DNA of 64,000 nt from Synechococcus sp. HK01-R (GTDB lineage: Bacteria; Cyanobacteriota; Cyanobacteriia; PCC-6307; Cyanobiaceae): contig NZ_CP059059.1 of assembly GCF_014217855.1 (NCBI RefSeq), forward strand, positions 1,054,001-1,118,000, given 5' to 3'. Shown piece after piece: positions 10,289 to 20,757 of the stretch; position 1 is the stretch's first letter, and every line of letters begins with the position of its first letter. The position numbers were made by a program, and so were the translations under genes. The notes under the pieces were generated by a model. That model made no database searches. It saw only the letters and a program-made list of their open reading frames with translations, and was not told the DNA's origin.

Positions 10289-11573
10289 ACGGGACGATCA
10301 ACGGGAAGATGGCGTTGAGCTTCTTTGTGTTGGCACGGAGTTGCTGCTCGGCAACATCCTCAATGGCAATGCCCGCTGGCTGGGCGAACAGCTGGCGGCA
10401 CTCGGTTTGCCTCACTACAGGCAGTCGGTGCTTGGAGACAATCGCTCCCGTTTGATCCGCTTTGCTCAAGAGGCTGCAGAGCGCTCCAGGGTGTTGATCA
10501 CCACGGGCGGCCTTGGCCCTACGCCGGATGACCTCACGACCGAGGCATTGGCCACAGCTTTCGAGACTCCCCTGGAGGAGCGGCCCGAGGTCTGGGCCGA
10601 CATCGTCGCGAAGTGCCGCAGTCGCGGCCGCGAGCCTGGCCCGAGCCTGCGTCGTCAGGCACAACTGCCTCGAGGGGCCCAGGTGCTTCCCAATGCCACC
10701 GGTACGGCGCCAGGGATGATCTGGTCACCCCAGGAAGGATTCACGATCCTCACCTTTCCTGGTGTCCCGAGCGAGATGCGGGCGATGTGGAGTGCAACGG
10801 CAGCCCCGTGGCTGCGCGATTCCGATCTGGCCCAGGGGGTGATTGCGAGTCGCCAGTTGCATTTCTGGGGCATCGGCGAATCCAGCCTTGCCGAGCAGAT
10901 CGAGGACTTGCTGGCTGGTCGCAATCCCACCGTGGCCCCCTATGCCGGTGGCGGTGAGGTGATGCTGCGTCTCACCGCAAGGGCCCAGACCGAAGACGAG
11001 GCGTTTCGCTTGTTGGACCCCGTGGAGCAGGAGTTGTGCCGTCGCACTGGGCGACTCTGCTTTGGAGCCGATGACGACACCCTGGCCTCTGTGGTGATTG
11101 CCTCGCTTCGGGAGCGTGGGCAGACCCTGGCGGTGGCGGAATCCTGTACTGGGGGCGGCCTTGGCGCTTCCCTGACGTCTGTTCCGGGCGCATCGGAGGT
11201 GTTGCTTGGAGGCGTGATTGCCTACGCCAATCCCGTCAAGCGAGACCTGCTCTCGGTTCCTCAAGAGCTGCTCGACCGCCATGGGGCCGTCAGTGATCCA
11301 GTGGCGATTGCCATGGCGGAAGGGGTCCGTCGCTGCACTGGTGCCGACTGGGGAGTGGCGATTACTGGGATCGCCGGTCCATGTGGCGGTAGCGAGACCA
11401 AGCCGGTGGGCCTGGTGCATTTGGCCGTGGTCGGTCCTGATGGTGCCGAAAGTAGTGGCGAGCGTTTTGGTGCCAGCCAAGGTCGTGACTGGATCAGGCG
11501 GCTCAGTGTGGGAGAGGCCCTGAACCGCCTTCGCCTTCGCCTTCTCGAGAGTGCTGCTGTTGCTGACGCTTAG
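10260..11573 (+). CDS. cinA: CinA family protein (nicotinamide-nucleotide amidohydrolase type)
   Basis: A two-domain protein of 437 residues. The N-terminal MoCF-like domain ([15 protein letters not shown], then [18 protein letters not shown]) hydrolyses ADP-ribose-type substrates in characterised CinA. The C-terminal domain ([18 protein letters not shown], then [16 protein letters not shown]) is the PncC-type nicotinamide mononucleotide deamidase used in pyridine nucleotide recycling. In naturally transformable bacteria cinA is linked to competence, but nothing here shows that. The ATG at 10260 overlaps the preceding gene by 29 bp; a start at the GTG of VAERDDQR is the alternative. Confidence 0.92.
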   Translation: MGTPLRSVAERDDQREDGVELLCVGTELLLGNILNGNARWLGEQLAALGLPHYRQSVLGDNRSRLIRFAQEAAERSRVLITTGGLGPTPDDLTTEALATAFETPLEERPEVWADIVAKCRSRGREPGPSLRRQAQLPRGAQVLPNATGTAPGMIWSPQEGFTILTFPGVPSEMRAMWSATAAPWLRDSDLAQGVIASRQLHFWGIGESSLAEQIEDLLAGRNPTVAPYAGGGEVMLRLTARAQTEDEAFRLLDPVEQELCRRTGRLCFGADDDTLASVVIASLRERGQTLAVAESCTGGGLGASLTSVPGASEVLLGGVIAYANPVKRDLLSVPQELLDRHGAVSDPVAIAMAEGVRRCTGADWGVAITGIAGPCGGSETKPVGLVHLAVVGPDGAESSGERFGASQGRDWIRRLSVGEALNRLRLRLLESAAVADA

Positions 11574-11599
11574 GCTGATGCGCTGATCATTTGGCGGGC

Positions 11600-13024
11600 A
11601 TGAGCAGCGGCACGCTTTACGACAAGGTCTGGGAGTTGCACCGGGTGGCGGAGCTTCCCGGTGGATCCACTCAGCTCTTCATCGGTCTGCATTTGATCCA
11701 TGAAGTCACCAGCCCGCAGGCTTTTGCGGCGTTGGACGACAAGGGTCTCGCCGTGCGCTGTCCTGAGCGCACGGTTGCCACGGTGGATCACATCGTGCCA
11801 ACCACAAGCCAGGCGCGTCCGTTCGCCGATCCCCTGGCTGAAGAGATGCTCAGCACGCTTGAGCGCAACTGCGCGCGGCATGGCATCACCCTGCATGGCC
11901 TCGGCAGCGGCCGTCAGGGCATCGTGCATGTGATCGCTCCCGAGTTGGGTTTGACCCAACCCGGCATGACCGTGGCTTGCGGCGATTCCCACACCTCCAC
12001 CCATGGCGCCTTCGGTGCGATCGCTTTCGGGATCGGCACCAGTCAGGTCCGCGATGTGCTCGCCAGTCAGAGCCTGGCGATGAACAAGCTGAAGGTGCGA
12101 CGCATCTGGGTCGACAATCAGCTCAGTCCAGGCGTGTTCGCCAAGGATCTGATCCTGCATGTGATCCGCACGTTGGGTGTGAAGGCCGGTGTGGGCCATG
12201 CCTATGAGTTCGCTGGTCCAGCGATCGATGCGCTCTCCATGGAAGAGCGCATGACGCTCTGCAATATGGCGATCGAGGGTGGTGCCCGGTGTGGCTACGT
12301 GAATCCCGATCAGGTGACATTCGATTACCTCGCCGGTCGGCCAGCGGCACCCAGCGGTGATGCCTGGGAGCGTGCTGTGACCTGGTGGCGCTCACTCGCT
12401 TCCGATCAAGACGCCAGCTTTGATGATGAGGTGCGCTTCGACGCGGCTGCGATTGCGCCCACGGTGACTTGGGGGATCACCCCTGGCCAGGGCATCGGTG
12501 TGGATGAAGCGGTGCCGACCCCTGATGAGCTTCAGCCATCGGACCGACCGATTGCGGAGGAGGCCTACCGCTACATGGATCTGGCTCCAGGTCAGGCGAT
12601 TGCCGGAGTGCCGATTGATGTCTGCTTCATCGGCAGCTGCACCAATGGTCGTCTCAGCGATCTGAAGGCTGCGGCTGCGGTGGCCCGTGGACGCCATGTG
12701 GCTGAAGGCATCAAGGCGTTTGTGGTGCCTGGATCAGAGCAGGTGGCTCGGGCGGCGGAAGCGGAGGGGCTTGATGCGGTCTTCCGTGCAGCTGGTTTTG
12801 AATGGAGAGAGCCCGGCTGCTCCATGTGTCTGGCCATGAATCCTGACCGCCTGGAGGGGCGGCAGATCAGTGCAAGCTCCAGCAACCGCAACTTCAAAGG
12901 GCGCCAGGGTTCTGCCAGTGGGCGCACGCTGCTGATGAGCCCGGCGATGGTGGCCGCGGCTGCGGTGACCGGCACCGTCACGGATGTCCGCAGCCTGGTG
13001 GCAACAGACGCCGTCTCCGGCTGA
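11600..13024 (+). CDS. leuC: 3-isopropylmalate dehydratase large subunit
   Basis: Catalytic subunit of isopropylmalate isomerase in leucine synthesis, a [4Fe-4S] aconitase-family enzyme. The 474-residue protein shows the [20 protein letters not shown] active-site block near residue 130 and the three cluster cysteines, one in [10 protein letters not shown] and two in [11 protein letters not shown]. The ATG at 11600 ([11 protein letters not shown]) fits the family N-terminus; the TTG at 11591 is rejected. leuD follows after 49 bp on the same strand, as expected for the heterodimer. Confidence 0.97.
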   Translation: MSSGTLYDKVWELHRVAELPGGSTQLFIGLHLIHEVTSPQAFAALDDKGLAVRCPERTVATVDHIVPTTSQARPFADPLAEEMLSTLERNCARHGITLHGLGSGRQGIVHVIAPELGLTQPGMTVACGDSHTSTHGAFGAIAFGIGTSQVRDVLASQSLAMNKLKVRRIWVDNQLSPGVFAKDLILHVIRTLGVKAGVGHAYEFAGPAIDALSMEERMTLCNMAIEGGARCGYVNPDQVTFDYLAGRPAAPSGDAWERAVTWWRSLASDQDASFDDEVRFDAAAIAPTVTWGITPGQGIGVDEAVPTPDELQPSDRPIAEEAYRYMDLAPGQAIAGVPIDVCFIGSCTNGRLSDLKAAAAVARGRHVAEGIKAFVVPGSEQVARAAEAEGLDAVFRAAGFEWREPGCSMCLAMNPDRLEGRQISASSSNRNFKGRQGSASGRTLLMSPAMVAAAAVTGTVTDVRSLVATDAVSG

Positions 13025-13073
13025 GTCAAGTCTCATTTCGTTTCTTCCCCGAGTTCTCCACCCGACGCTGTCC

Positions 13074-13700
13074 ATGACCCAGTCAGGCGCCTTCCCCCAA
13101 GGCATGATCACCCAAGTGCATGGGCGTGCCTTCACCCTGCGGGGCGATGACATTGATACCGACCGAATCATTCCCGCTCGCTATCTCAAATGTGTGAGCT
13201 TCGAAGCGCTAGGCGATCAGGTGTTCGCGGACGATCGTCAGGAACTCGCTGGTGCTCACCCCTTTGATCAGCCCGAGCATGTCGGGGCAAGGATCCTTGT
13301 GGTCAACGGCAATTTTGGTTGTGGCTCCAGCCGAGAACATGCGCCTCAGGCACTGATGCGTTGGGGGATTCGTGCTGTGATCGGTGTCAGTTTTGCTGAG
13401 ATCTTTCACGGCAACTGCCTCGCTTTGGGCATTCCCTGTGCAACGGCAACACCTGATGAGGTGGTGCGCTTGCAGGCAGCGGTTGAAGCTGACCCAACGC
13501 TCGAATGGTCCCTTGATCTGGAGCGCGGCCGTTGTCAGAACGAGCGGGCGGGCGACTGGGAGGTGCGCCTGGATCCAGGAGCGCGGGAGATGCTGCTGAG
13601 CGGTCGATGGGATGCCACGTCCCAGCTTGTGGCTAGGGAGGCGGAGCTGAACGCAACGCTGCAACGGTTGCCGTATCTCAACGGTTTTCATCCCCTCTGA
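13074..13700 (+). CDS. leuD: 3-isopropylmalate dehydratase small subunit
   Basis: Swivelling-domain partner of LeuC; 208 residues. The substrate-specificity and fold motifs GDDIDTDRIIPARYL and NFGCGSSREHAPQAL are intact. The start MTQSGAFPQGMITQVHG at 13074 is preferred; an upstream in-frame start at 12984 would overlap leuC and add residues unlike the family. It probably forms one operon with leuC. Confidence 0.96.
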   Translation: MTQSGAFPQGMITQVHGRAFTLRGDDIDTDRIIPARYLKCVSFEALGDQVFADDRQELAGAHPFDQPEHVGARILVVNGNFGCGSSREHAPQALMRWGIRAVIGVSFAEIFHGNCLALGIPCATATPDEVVRLQAAVEADPTLEWSLDLERGRCQNERAGDWEVRLDPGAREMLLSGRWDATSQLVAREAELNATLQRLPYLNGFHPL

Positions 13701-13774
13701 GCACGCGGGGATGAGCCTGGGGCTGCGGACACTTGCCTGAGTGTCTATGACGGAAGGAGAGGAGTCTTCCGTCC

Positions 13775-14251
13775 ATGGCCTCCATTGCAGCCTCAGCATC
13801 TGTCCTGGCGGGGGTCTTCACCCTGGGCCTGACCGCTGTTGCACCCTTGCGCAGCGAGAGCGTGGTGCCTCTCCAGGTGCAGCCGTTCATGGCGCCCATC
13901 GAGCAGTTACTCACCGTTGGTGCTTGCCGAGCCTGTGATCTGCGTGGTGCTGATCTGCGCGGTGCTCATCTGATCGGTGTTGATCTCCGTGATGCCGATC
14001 TGCGCGCTGCCCAGCTCGCGGATGCCAACCTCGAGGGAGCTGATCTCAGTGGTGCGCGCCTCGACGGGGCTGATCTGCGTGGGGCGATGCTGACCAATGC
14101 CGAGCTCTCCGGCACGGATCTTCGCCATGCCGATCTGCGCAACGCGGTTGTGATCAATGCCTATGCACCGGGGGTGCAAACGAAGGGCATGCAGTTTGCC
14201 GGCTCCGATCTCACCGGTAGCCATCTGATTTATGGAGGTGGGCCCGACTGA
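13775..14251 (+). CDS. Exported pentapeptide-repeat protein
   Basis: A 158-residue protein with an N-terminal signal peptide (hydrophobic residues about 5-24) and then, from about residue 55, fourteen or so A(D/N)Lxx pentapeptides (CDLRGADLRGAHLIGVDLRD and on), which fold as a right-handed quadrilateral beta helix. Two cysteines (CRACDLRG) precede the repeats. Exported pentapeptide proteins are abundant in cyanobacteria, often with lumenal or periplasmic location; roles are mostly unknown. The next gene is convergent, with its stop 3 bp away. Confidence 0.85.
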   Translation: MASIAASASVLAGVFTLGLTAVAPLRSESVVPLQVQPFMAPIEQLLTVGACRACDLRGADLRGAHLIGVDLRDADLRAAQLADANLEGADLSGARLDGADLRGAMLTNAELSGTDLRHADLRNAVVINAYAPGVQTKGMQFAGSDLTGSHLIYGGGPD

Positions 14252-14254
14252 TGT

Positions 14255-17200
14255 TCAGAAGGGTCTGGCTTCCAACGTGTTCGGCAGGTTGCGCGGGGTG
14301 TAAGGGATGAAGGGCACACCGGTGCCGGTGAAATTGAAGTCATTGAGACGGAAGCGGAAGCCACCGATTCCTTCGTAGGGGTTGTAGTAGAAGCCGAAGT
14401 CATAGCTGCGCCGCTGCCAGCGCAACTCGATGTTGGAGTTGATCACGTCGCCGTAAAACTCTGAGGCTGGATCCACGTTGAGAGCCACGCCCATGTTCAG
14501 GAGCAGTGGTCCTGCGATCTGCTGGGTGATGCCAATCCCAAGAGTGCCCAGATCGATGGCCTGGTCAAAGTCGAAGGGGCTGCTTCCCTGCTTGAGCGTG
14601 CCGCCGCCGCTGACCGACAGCTGGGTGTAGTCGAGGAAGGGTTTGCTGAAGGTGCCCAGGGTGAGGGTTGGGCCGCCCGACAGACTGATCGTGTTCTGCG
14701 ATGTGCCGTTGCCGTAAGCCGCCAGCAGGGTGTTGACGTTGGTATTGAAGGTGAGGCCAGGCACAATCGCTACGGGTGAGTAGCGATAGGCCCCTTCAGG
14801 AGTAAGGGGAGCTGTTTTGCCGCGCCAGAGCGGATAGCTGCTGTTGAAGGAGCCGTAGAAATTTGCCCTCCAGAGTTCGCTCAGGTTGGTGCTCTCGAAG
14901 TCTTCGGCCTGGTAATTGCCCAGCCCGATTCGCCACAGATAGGAATTGCTGAGTTTGCCCCAGTTCACGTTGCCCTTCTGTTCGGCGAAGCCGCCGAACG
15001 CCGAATACACATCGGTTTCGCCTAAGGAACCGTTCCAGGTCCGGTAGCGATAGGCGCCGAAGAAGCGGGTGGTGAATTCCCCGATCCAAGGAAGCGTGAA
15101 GTTGTTTTTGATGCTTCCCCAATAGCGACTGCCATTGGCGATGTTCTGAGGGCTGAAGGTGCTGATGTCGGCGTTGACCGTGGTGTCCCAACCCCAGAGC
15201 TGGCCATTCAGCTCGGCTTCCAGTCCAAACAAATCGCCGATGGTGGTGGGCTGAGTCACATCGCCGCTGTCGACGGAGGAGCCCGGTGCCACGTAGCTGT
15301 TGGTCTGGCCATCAATGGCCCGCTGCACCAGAAACTGCGGTTGCAGGCTCAGGGTGTAGTCACTGCTGAGTTCGATCGGCTTGAGGTTTTTGCCGATGAA
15401 GAATCCATCACGGTCTTCATTGTCGATGCCGAACACCCAGCGATTCTCAATCTCCTCCTCCTTCTGAATGCGTTGGGTGCGGCTCACTGGAATCGGGAGC
15501 CGTTCCTCGACAATCAAACGGTTGCGATCGCTTTGGATCACGATGTCGCCATTGGGCTGTTCCCTGGCAATGACGTTGTCTGCATCGATGCGGGTCTGGG
15601 CTGGTGTGAACGGGTCATTGCTGAAACCCATGCGATCGGCTTGCCAGCCTTCTGGGGTCACGCGGACCCGTGCCGCCTGAATGCGCCAGCGACTGATCTC
15701 TCCGGTGACCAGCTGGGTACGGCCCATCTGATTGAGCTGGCTAGCGCGCACGCCGCCGTAGTCGTTGGTTTCCTCTACAGCGCTGTTTTGCACAGTGCCG
15801 GGCACCCCGAGGCGACGTTCGACCGTGAGTGCTTGTTGGAACTGGATGCTGCTGATTCGCTGGTCGATGGCTGCGATCGCTCTGGCCCTCTCTGCTTCCT
15901 GTTCTGAAAGGGACAGCTTGGAGGTCTCGCTCTGAGCCAGACGGGTGACCGGTGGCTGGGCAGCGGTTGGGGTTGGGTTGCCCAAGGTGATGTCATCCAG
16001 CAGCTCGTTCAGGCTCTGCGGTGGTACGCGACTGGCGCGGTCAGGGTCGGGACAGCCCAGGGGTGGCGGTACCACCGCCTGTTCCGGCGCTGCAGGATCC
16101 TGGCCCCAGCGGTAGCGCACCCCGACTAGATAAGCGTTGCTGCCCTCCCTGACACCGCTGTAGGTGCCGAAGGCGCCGGAACGGTGGTGGATCCTGCCCA
16201 CCACTGAGAGCTCGGGAGAGACGGCGGCCTCGAGTTCAAAGGCCAGGTAATTGAGCAGCTGCGCGTAGTTCTCCCGGTAGGTGCGCTCGTAGTTGCTGAC
16301 GGAGGTGTTGTAGCTGATGCCCTCGACAAATCCGAAGCTCAGCCAGGGTTGCAGCCAGAGCCGCGCCCCTAGGCCGAGGATCCCTTCAGCAAAGGTCTGA
16401 TCAGGCGTGTCGGCATAGGGCACGGATTGGTTGAATTGGCCGCCTTTCTGGCTGTAGGCGTGGTGGCCAAACAGGTCGGCCTCCAGTTCCAGCGATAGGG
16501 GGCCTGCCCGCCAGATGCGCTTCTGAAGACTCAGGCCGAGCAGGTATTCCGGTCGCATCCTTCCGTTGAAGAGGAAGGTATCGCCGAAGTTGGAATCGAT
16601 CATCTGCCCACCCCAGGCCGTCACAGCCCAGGGATGGGGATGCCAGGGGGGGACCGGGGGCAGCACTGGCGGGCAGGCCATCCCTGCATCGGCGGGTTTG
16701 TTGTTGGGTTGTGCCGCATCGGGCACCTGCCATTCCTGTGCCGGCGGGAGTTCCACGTCCCAAAAGCCGCTGCCGTCACCCTGGGGGCTGATCCGCTCGG
16801 GGGTGCTTGCCTCCAATTCGATGCCGAGGGCTGTGGGGAACCCCAGACCGCTGCTTTCAATGACCGGCAGGAGGCGCGACGTGCCAGTTGATCGATCCGT
16901 GGGCTTCTCCGCAGGCTTGGGGTTGGCTCCGCCGTAGGGGTTGAGATCGATGGCGGCGCTGTCGAGATCCAGGACGCCGTACACGTCTTCCAGCTCGCCC
17001 TCGCCCTGGATCAGGCTGAAGCGAAGCGTGCTGGCCTGGAAATACTGCGCACCCTTGCGATAACGAACGCTGCCACGGGCGAACAGGGTGTTGAAGTTGC
17101 TGTCGAACTCGATGCGGTCCGCCTGCAGGACTCCGCCGTTGAGGACGGCCCGTACGTTGCCCTCGGCGATGAACAGGTTTCTGCGCGAGTCGTAGCTCTG

Positions 17201-17407
17201 TTGATCAGCCTTGAGCTTGATCTCCAGCGGTGGACGGGGAGGTTGCTCCGAGTCTTTTGTGCTGCCGGCTGACTTGCTTTCCGTGGGCGCAGGCGTCTTT
17301 GCCGCCGCTGGCGAGATCGGGCTGATCAGGGAGCCCAGGAGCACAAGCGTGTAAAAGTGCCTGGCCAGCAGGCCTGAATGACCGGATGTGACGTTGCGAG
17401 CCGGCAA
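14255..17407 (-). CDS. LptD/OstA-like outer-membrane protein (DUF3769 type)
   Basis: A 1050-residue protein. Residues about 18-37 form a signal peptide (ending SPAAAK). Residues about 60-130 resemble the OstA/LptA-like beta-jellyroll domain (LKADQQSYDSRRNLFIAEGN, then LQADRIEFDSNFNT). The long remainder is rich in alternating beta strands with aromatic girdle residues and ends in Phe, as outer-membrane barrels do. This matches the cyanobacterial LptD-like DUF3769 proteins, presumed to insert lipopolysaccharide into the outer membrane; the assignment is by architecture. A Pro-rich insert (about residues 215-260) separates parts of the barrel. It reads towards the pentapeptide gene; psbI is upstream on the same strand. 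Confidence 0.85.
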   Translation of the reverse strand: MPARNVTSGHSGLLARHFYTLVLLGSLISPISPAAAKTPAPTESKSAGSTKDSEQPPRPPLEIKLKADQQSYDSRRNLFIAEGNVRAVLNGGVLQADRIEFDSNFNTLFARGSVRYRKGAQYFQASTLRFSLIQGEGELEDVYGVLDLDSAAIDLNPYGGANPKPAEKPTDRSTGTSRLLPVIESSGLGFPTALGIELEASTPERISPQGDGSGFWDVELPPAQEWQVPDAAQPNNKPADAGMACPPVLPPVPPWHPHPWAVTAWGGQMIDSNFGDTFLFNGRMRPEYLLGLSLQKRIWRAGPLSLELEADLFGHHAYSQKGGQFNQSVPYADTPDQTFAEGILGLGARLWLQPWLSFGFVEGISYNTSVSNYERTYRENYAQLLNYLAFELEAAVSPELSVVGRIHHRSGAFGTYSGVREGSNAYLVGVRYRWGQDPAAPEQAVVPPPLGCPDPDRASRVPPQSLNELLDDITLGNPTPTAAQPPVTRLAQSETSKLSLSEQEAERARAIAAIDQRISSIQFQQALTVERRLGVPGTVQNSAVEETNDYGGVRASQLNQMGRTQLVTGEISRWRIQAARVRVTPEGWQADRMGFSNDPFTPAQTRIDADNVIAREQPNGDIVIQSDRNRLIVEERLPIPVSRTQRIQKEEEIENRWVFGIDNEDRDGFFIGKNLKPIELSSDYTLSLQPQFLVQRAIDGQTNSYVAPGSSVDSGDVTQPTTIGDLFGLEAELNGQLWGWDTTVNADISTFSPQNIANGSRYWGSIKNNFTLPWIGEFTTRFFGAYRYRTWNGSLGETDVYSAFGGFAEQKGNVNWGKLSNSYLWRIGLGNYQAEDFESTNLSELWRANFYGSFNSSYPLWRGKTAPLTPEGAYRYSPVAIVPGLTFNTNVNTLLAAYGNGTSQNTISLSGGPTLTLGTFSKPFLDYTQLSVSGGGTLKQGSSPFDFDQAIDLGTLGIGITQQIAGPLLLNMGVALNVDPASEFYGDVINSNIELRWQRRSYDFGFYYNPYEGIGGFRFRLNDFNFTGTGVPFIPYTPRNLPNTLEARPF

Positions 17408-17515
17408 GCGCTGCTGCTGCTGTGGCCGCTGATCTTGCCACGCGCAGCACGCTCAACTCTGCAGATGTTGTCCAGTGTCTGGCGTGACTGAACGCGCGGT
17501 CAGCCGACTCTGGAT

Positions 17516-17635
17516 TCAGTCTTCGAGGTCCTTGCGGCTGGGGGTGCGGCTGGGATCGCTCGCCAGGAAGCCGAACACGAAGATCCCGAGGAAGAAGAAG
17601 ACGACCGAGTAAACGGAGATCTTGAGGGCAAGCAT
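17516..17635 (-). CDS. psbI: Photosystem II reaction center protein I
   Basis: A 39-residue protein, [15 protein letters not shown] at the start and [14 protein letters not shown] at the end, which is the near-invariant PsbI sequence. One membrane helix (about residues 4-24). PsbI binds next to the D1 protein and CP43 and helps early assembly of photosystem II. The start is 61 bp from the divergent mannosidase start at 17697, so both promoters must share that short interval or overlap coding sequence. Confidence 0.97.
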   Translation of the reverse strand: MLALKISVYSVVFFFLGIFVFGFLASDPSRTPSRKDLED

Positions 17636-17696
17636 GGAGACCGACCGGCGTCTGGGACAGCGCCATCATCCTATGGGGCAATGTTTGGTGATCACG

Positions 17697-20600
17697 ATGC
17701 AAACCCAGCTCCAGGCCCGGCGATTGGGGTGGATTGAAACGTTTCGAAGCCGCTCGCGTCTGGATCTGATCGGTCATTGGCTGCGCAGCGATGCCCCAGA
17801 ACGGGGCCCTGCTTTGGAGGATCCATGGGGGCGTGAGCACCGTCCCGACTGGGTGCAGCGGGGGTTGCTCGTCTGGCCGAGAGGTGGAGTTTGGAGGCGA
17901 CTGCGACAGGAGATCCGCTGCCCGCCTGCCTGGCGGGATTGCACGGGAGCCCAGGCGCGTCTGGTCTTGAGCTGGTGGGCTGATGCCGTGCGCATCTGGG
18001 TGGACGGTCAGCTCGTCCATGAGGGCGACCTCTTCGATACCCGCTGTCGCTGGCCGATTCCCTCGGTCTGGTTGGCCGGCAGGCCGATCGTTCTGGAGCT
18101 GGAATTGCGCAGCCCTCTCCACGACGACGGTGCCCTGATCAGCAGTGCCATCGTTCTTGAGCCAGAGACGTCGTCGGCAGCCGATGGGGCGGAACGGCTG
18201 TTGCTGCCTCAGGCCCTGGATTTAGCGCTCGCGGCCTCTCCGGCAGGGCCTGAGCAAGAGGCCGAGACAGGGTTGCCGGAGTCATGTCTGGATCTGGATC
18301 CCCTGCAGGACGCCGCGGCTGAGGCGGTGGCGGATGCGTTGAGGCGGCTCGCTCCTGCGGCCGGCCAGGTGCATTGGTTTGGTCACGCTCATCTCGATCT
18401 CGCCTGGCTCTGGCCGGTGGCCGACACCTGGGAGGCCGCAGAGCGCACCTTCCGCTCTGCTCTTGCCTTGATGGAGCGATTCCCTGATCTGCATTTCGCC
18501 CACTCCACTCCTGCCCTCTATGCATGGCTCGAGCGCTTTCGTCCGGCTTTATTCGCCAGGATCCAGGCCGCCAGTTCGGCTGGCCGCTGGGAACCGATCA
18601 ATGGCCCCTGGGTCGAGACCGACTGCGTGCTGATTGGCACGGCGTCGCTGCGGCGCCAATTCGCATTGGGCCAGGCCTACAGCCATCGAGCGTTCCCCGA
18701 CTGGCGCCATGAGCTGGCCTGGCTTCCCGACAGTTTCGGCTTTGCCGCCGGCCTGCCGGCGATTGCGGCCATGGAGGGGGTGCGGTGGTTCTGTACGCAC
18801 AAACTGGCCTGGAATGCCTCGAACCCCTTCCCCCATCGCCTGTTTCGCTGGCGAAGCAGGGGTGCGGCTGAGGTGCTGGCGTTGATGTTGCCGCCGATCG
18901 GCACCGATGGTGACCCTGGGGCCATTCAGGCGGAACAGCGTGCCTTCGAAGCGGCCACAGCGTTAGACCAGGCCCTCTGGATTCCAGGGGTGGGTGACCA
19001 CGGTGGTGGTCCCACCGCTGAAATGCTCGAGCAGTTGCAGCTTTGGGAGGGGCATCCCCAGGTTTCGGCCCGGCGGCCAGGCAGTCTCCGTGACTACCTG
19101 CAGGGGTTGGAGGCTCACATGGAGAGCCTGCCGGTCTGGCGGGATGAGTTGTATCTGGAACTTCACCGGGGCTGCCCCACCAGCCGTCCGGATCAGAAGC
19201 GCCACAACCGCAGCCTGGAGCGGCTGCTCAGAGAGGCGGATCTGGTGGCTGCATTGCTGAGCGCAGGGTTCAATGCTCGAGCTGGTGCCGGCGCCCGCGC
19301 TGCTACTGACTGGCGACCGCTTCTGTTTCAGCAATTTCACGACATCCTTCCTGGTACGTCGATTCCGGAGGTGTTTGAGCAGGCTGAACCCGTCTGGCGG
19401 GCTTCGCGGCGGCAGGCCCTGCGCCAGCGCAATCAGGGATTACGCGACTTGCTCGGGCTTGCTTCTGGAGAGAACCGCTGGTGCTGGGTTGGTTTGCAGC
19501 CGCTGGCGCGCTGGTCACCTCTGCTGCGCCTGCCCCGGGGGCACTGGACCCATGCCGGTCAGGCGTTGGCTGTTCAGGATGCGCCCACCGGTGGCAGCTG
19601 GGTGCAGCTGCCCTGCCAGGAGGGGGTCGCGGCGGTTGCGCTCGAGCACGTGCCGCTCGAAAAGGCTGCTTTGCCCCAACAGGCTGCTGTCTTGAAACAA
19701 CCGCCAGTGCGGGGCGCTGTGCAAGTGACCACCCTCCCAGGGGGTGGTTGGCGGATCTGCAACGGCTTGGTCTCCGCCGAGATCGATGCCTCTGGACTCC
19801 GCCAGCTCAGGGATGCGGCTGGTGCTCCGCAGCTGTCCGCCCCGCTGGAGTTCCGCCGTTTTGGTGATCACGGCGAGTTTTGGGATGCCTGGGATCTGGC
19901 GGCTGACTACCGGGAGCACCCCCTGCCTCTCGAGGGGCCGCTTGATCCGCCTGAACTCGTCGAATCGGGGCCGCTGCTGGCCCGTTGCCTGTGGCGTTGT
20001 AACGCCGGTGCGAGTCAGATCCGAGTGGATCTGCAGCTCCGTGCCGATCACCCTTGGATTGAGATCACCTGCAGCATTGACTGGTGTCAGACCCATGAGC
20101 TGCTGCGCCTGGAGCTTCCCCTGGCCAGCGAAGCCGTCCGCTGGGCTGCGGACACCAGCGGCGGGGTCCTTGAGCGGCCGGCTTTGGCTCAGACCGCCAG
20201 GGAGCAGGCCCGTTGGGAGGTGCCGGTGATCTCCTGGCTAGCGAGCCAGGCGGCAGCTCCAGCAGGGGGGCTCGCGGTGCTGCTGGATGGTCCGCAGGGG
20301 GTGGACCTGGTGCCGGATCGGCTTGGCGTTTCCCTGCTGCGCGGCCCTACCTGGCCGGATCCCTCGGCGGATCGGGGCTGGCATCGCCAACGGCTTGCGC
20401 TCATGCCGGTTCCGGAGGGCTGGGAGCGAGGCGCTGTTCCCCAGGCGGCCCTCGCCTTTCGTGAAACCGGTTGGTGGGGCAAAGCGACTACAGCAAGAGA
20501 CCAACGTCTGTTGCCGGGCCTTCCGCCGGGGTTGGTGCCGATTGCCCTCACCAGCGAAGCCCCAGAGGGTTCTGTGCGTCTTCAGGTCCACAACCCCGGT

Positions 20601-20750
20601 GGTCGCCGCCAGCAATGGAAGCTGCCGCAAGACGCCGGCTGGACTGTTCGATCCTGTGGTTCCAGCGATGGAGATGGCGAATGGGGTGAAGCCATCTCAG
20701 TCAGGCCGGGAGCGCTGGTGGATCTTGAGCTCCGCCGTTCCGACCCCTGA
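17697..20750 (+). CDS. Alpha-mannosidase, glycoside hydrolase family 38
   Basis: A large protein of 1017 residues. The GH38 catalytic domain is recognised by VHWFGHAHLDLAWLWPV (zinc His and Asp, about residue 230), the LAWLPDSFGFAAGLPAI block, the HRGCPTSRPDQKRHNR block and LFQQFHDILPGTSIPEVF (about residue 545). Beta-sandwich domains follow to the end. It should release alpha-mannose from glycans; with no signal peptide it probably acts in the cytoplasm, in recycling of oligosaccharides. The ATG at 17697 (MQTQLQARR) is preferred to the in-frame starts at 17622 and 17634, which overlap psbI. It stops 7 bp before the convergent psbN stop. Confidence 0.93.
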   Translation: MQTQLQARRLGWIETFRSRSRLDLIGHWLRSDAPERGPALEDPWGREHRPDWVQRGLLVWPRGGVWRRLRQEIRCPPAWRDCTGAQARLVLSWWADAVRIWVDGQLVHEGDLFDTRCRWPIPSVWLAGRPIVLELELRSPLHDDGALISSAIVLEPETSSAADGAERLLLPQALDLALAASPAGPEQEAETGLPESCLDLDPLQDAAAEAVADALRRLAPAAGQVHWFGHAHLDLAWLWPVADTWEAAERTFRSALALMERFPDLHFAHSTPALYAWLERFRPALFARIQAASSAGRWEPINGPWVETDCVLIGTASLRRQFALGQAYSHRAFPDWRHELAWLPDSFGFAAGLPAIAAMEGVRWFCTHKLAWNASNPFPHRLFRWRSRGAAEVLALMLPPIGTDGDPGAIQAEQRAFEAATALDQALWIPGVGDHGGGPTAEMLEQLQLWEGHPQVSARRPGSLRDYLQGLEAHMESLPVWRDELYLELHRGCPTSRPDQKRHNRSLERLLREADLVAALLSAGFNARAGAGARAATDWRPLLFQQFHDILPGTSIPEVFEQAEPVWRASRRQALRQRNQGLRDLLGLASGENRWCWVGLQPLARWSPLLRLPRGHWTHAGQALAVQDAPTGGSWVQLPCQEGVAAVALEHVPLEKAALPQQAAVLKQPPVRGAVQVTTLPGGGWRICNGLVSAEIDASGLRQLRDAAGAPQLSAPLEFRRFGDHGEFWDAWDLAADYREHPLPLEGPLDPPELVESGPLLARCLWRCNAGASQIRVDLQLRADHPWIEITCSIDWCQTHELLRLELPLASEAVRWAADTSGGVLERPALAQTAREQARWEVPVISWLASQAAAPAGGLAVLLDGPQGVDLVPDRLGVSLLRGPTWPDPSADRGWHRQRLALMPVPEGWERGAVPQAALAFRETGWWGKATTARDQRLLPGLPPGLVPIALTSEAPEGSVRLQVHNPGGRRQQWKLPQDAGWTVRSCGSSDGDGEWGEAISVRPGALVDLELRRSDP

Positions 20751-20757
20751 GCGGGCT

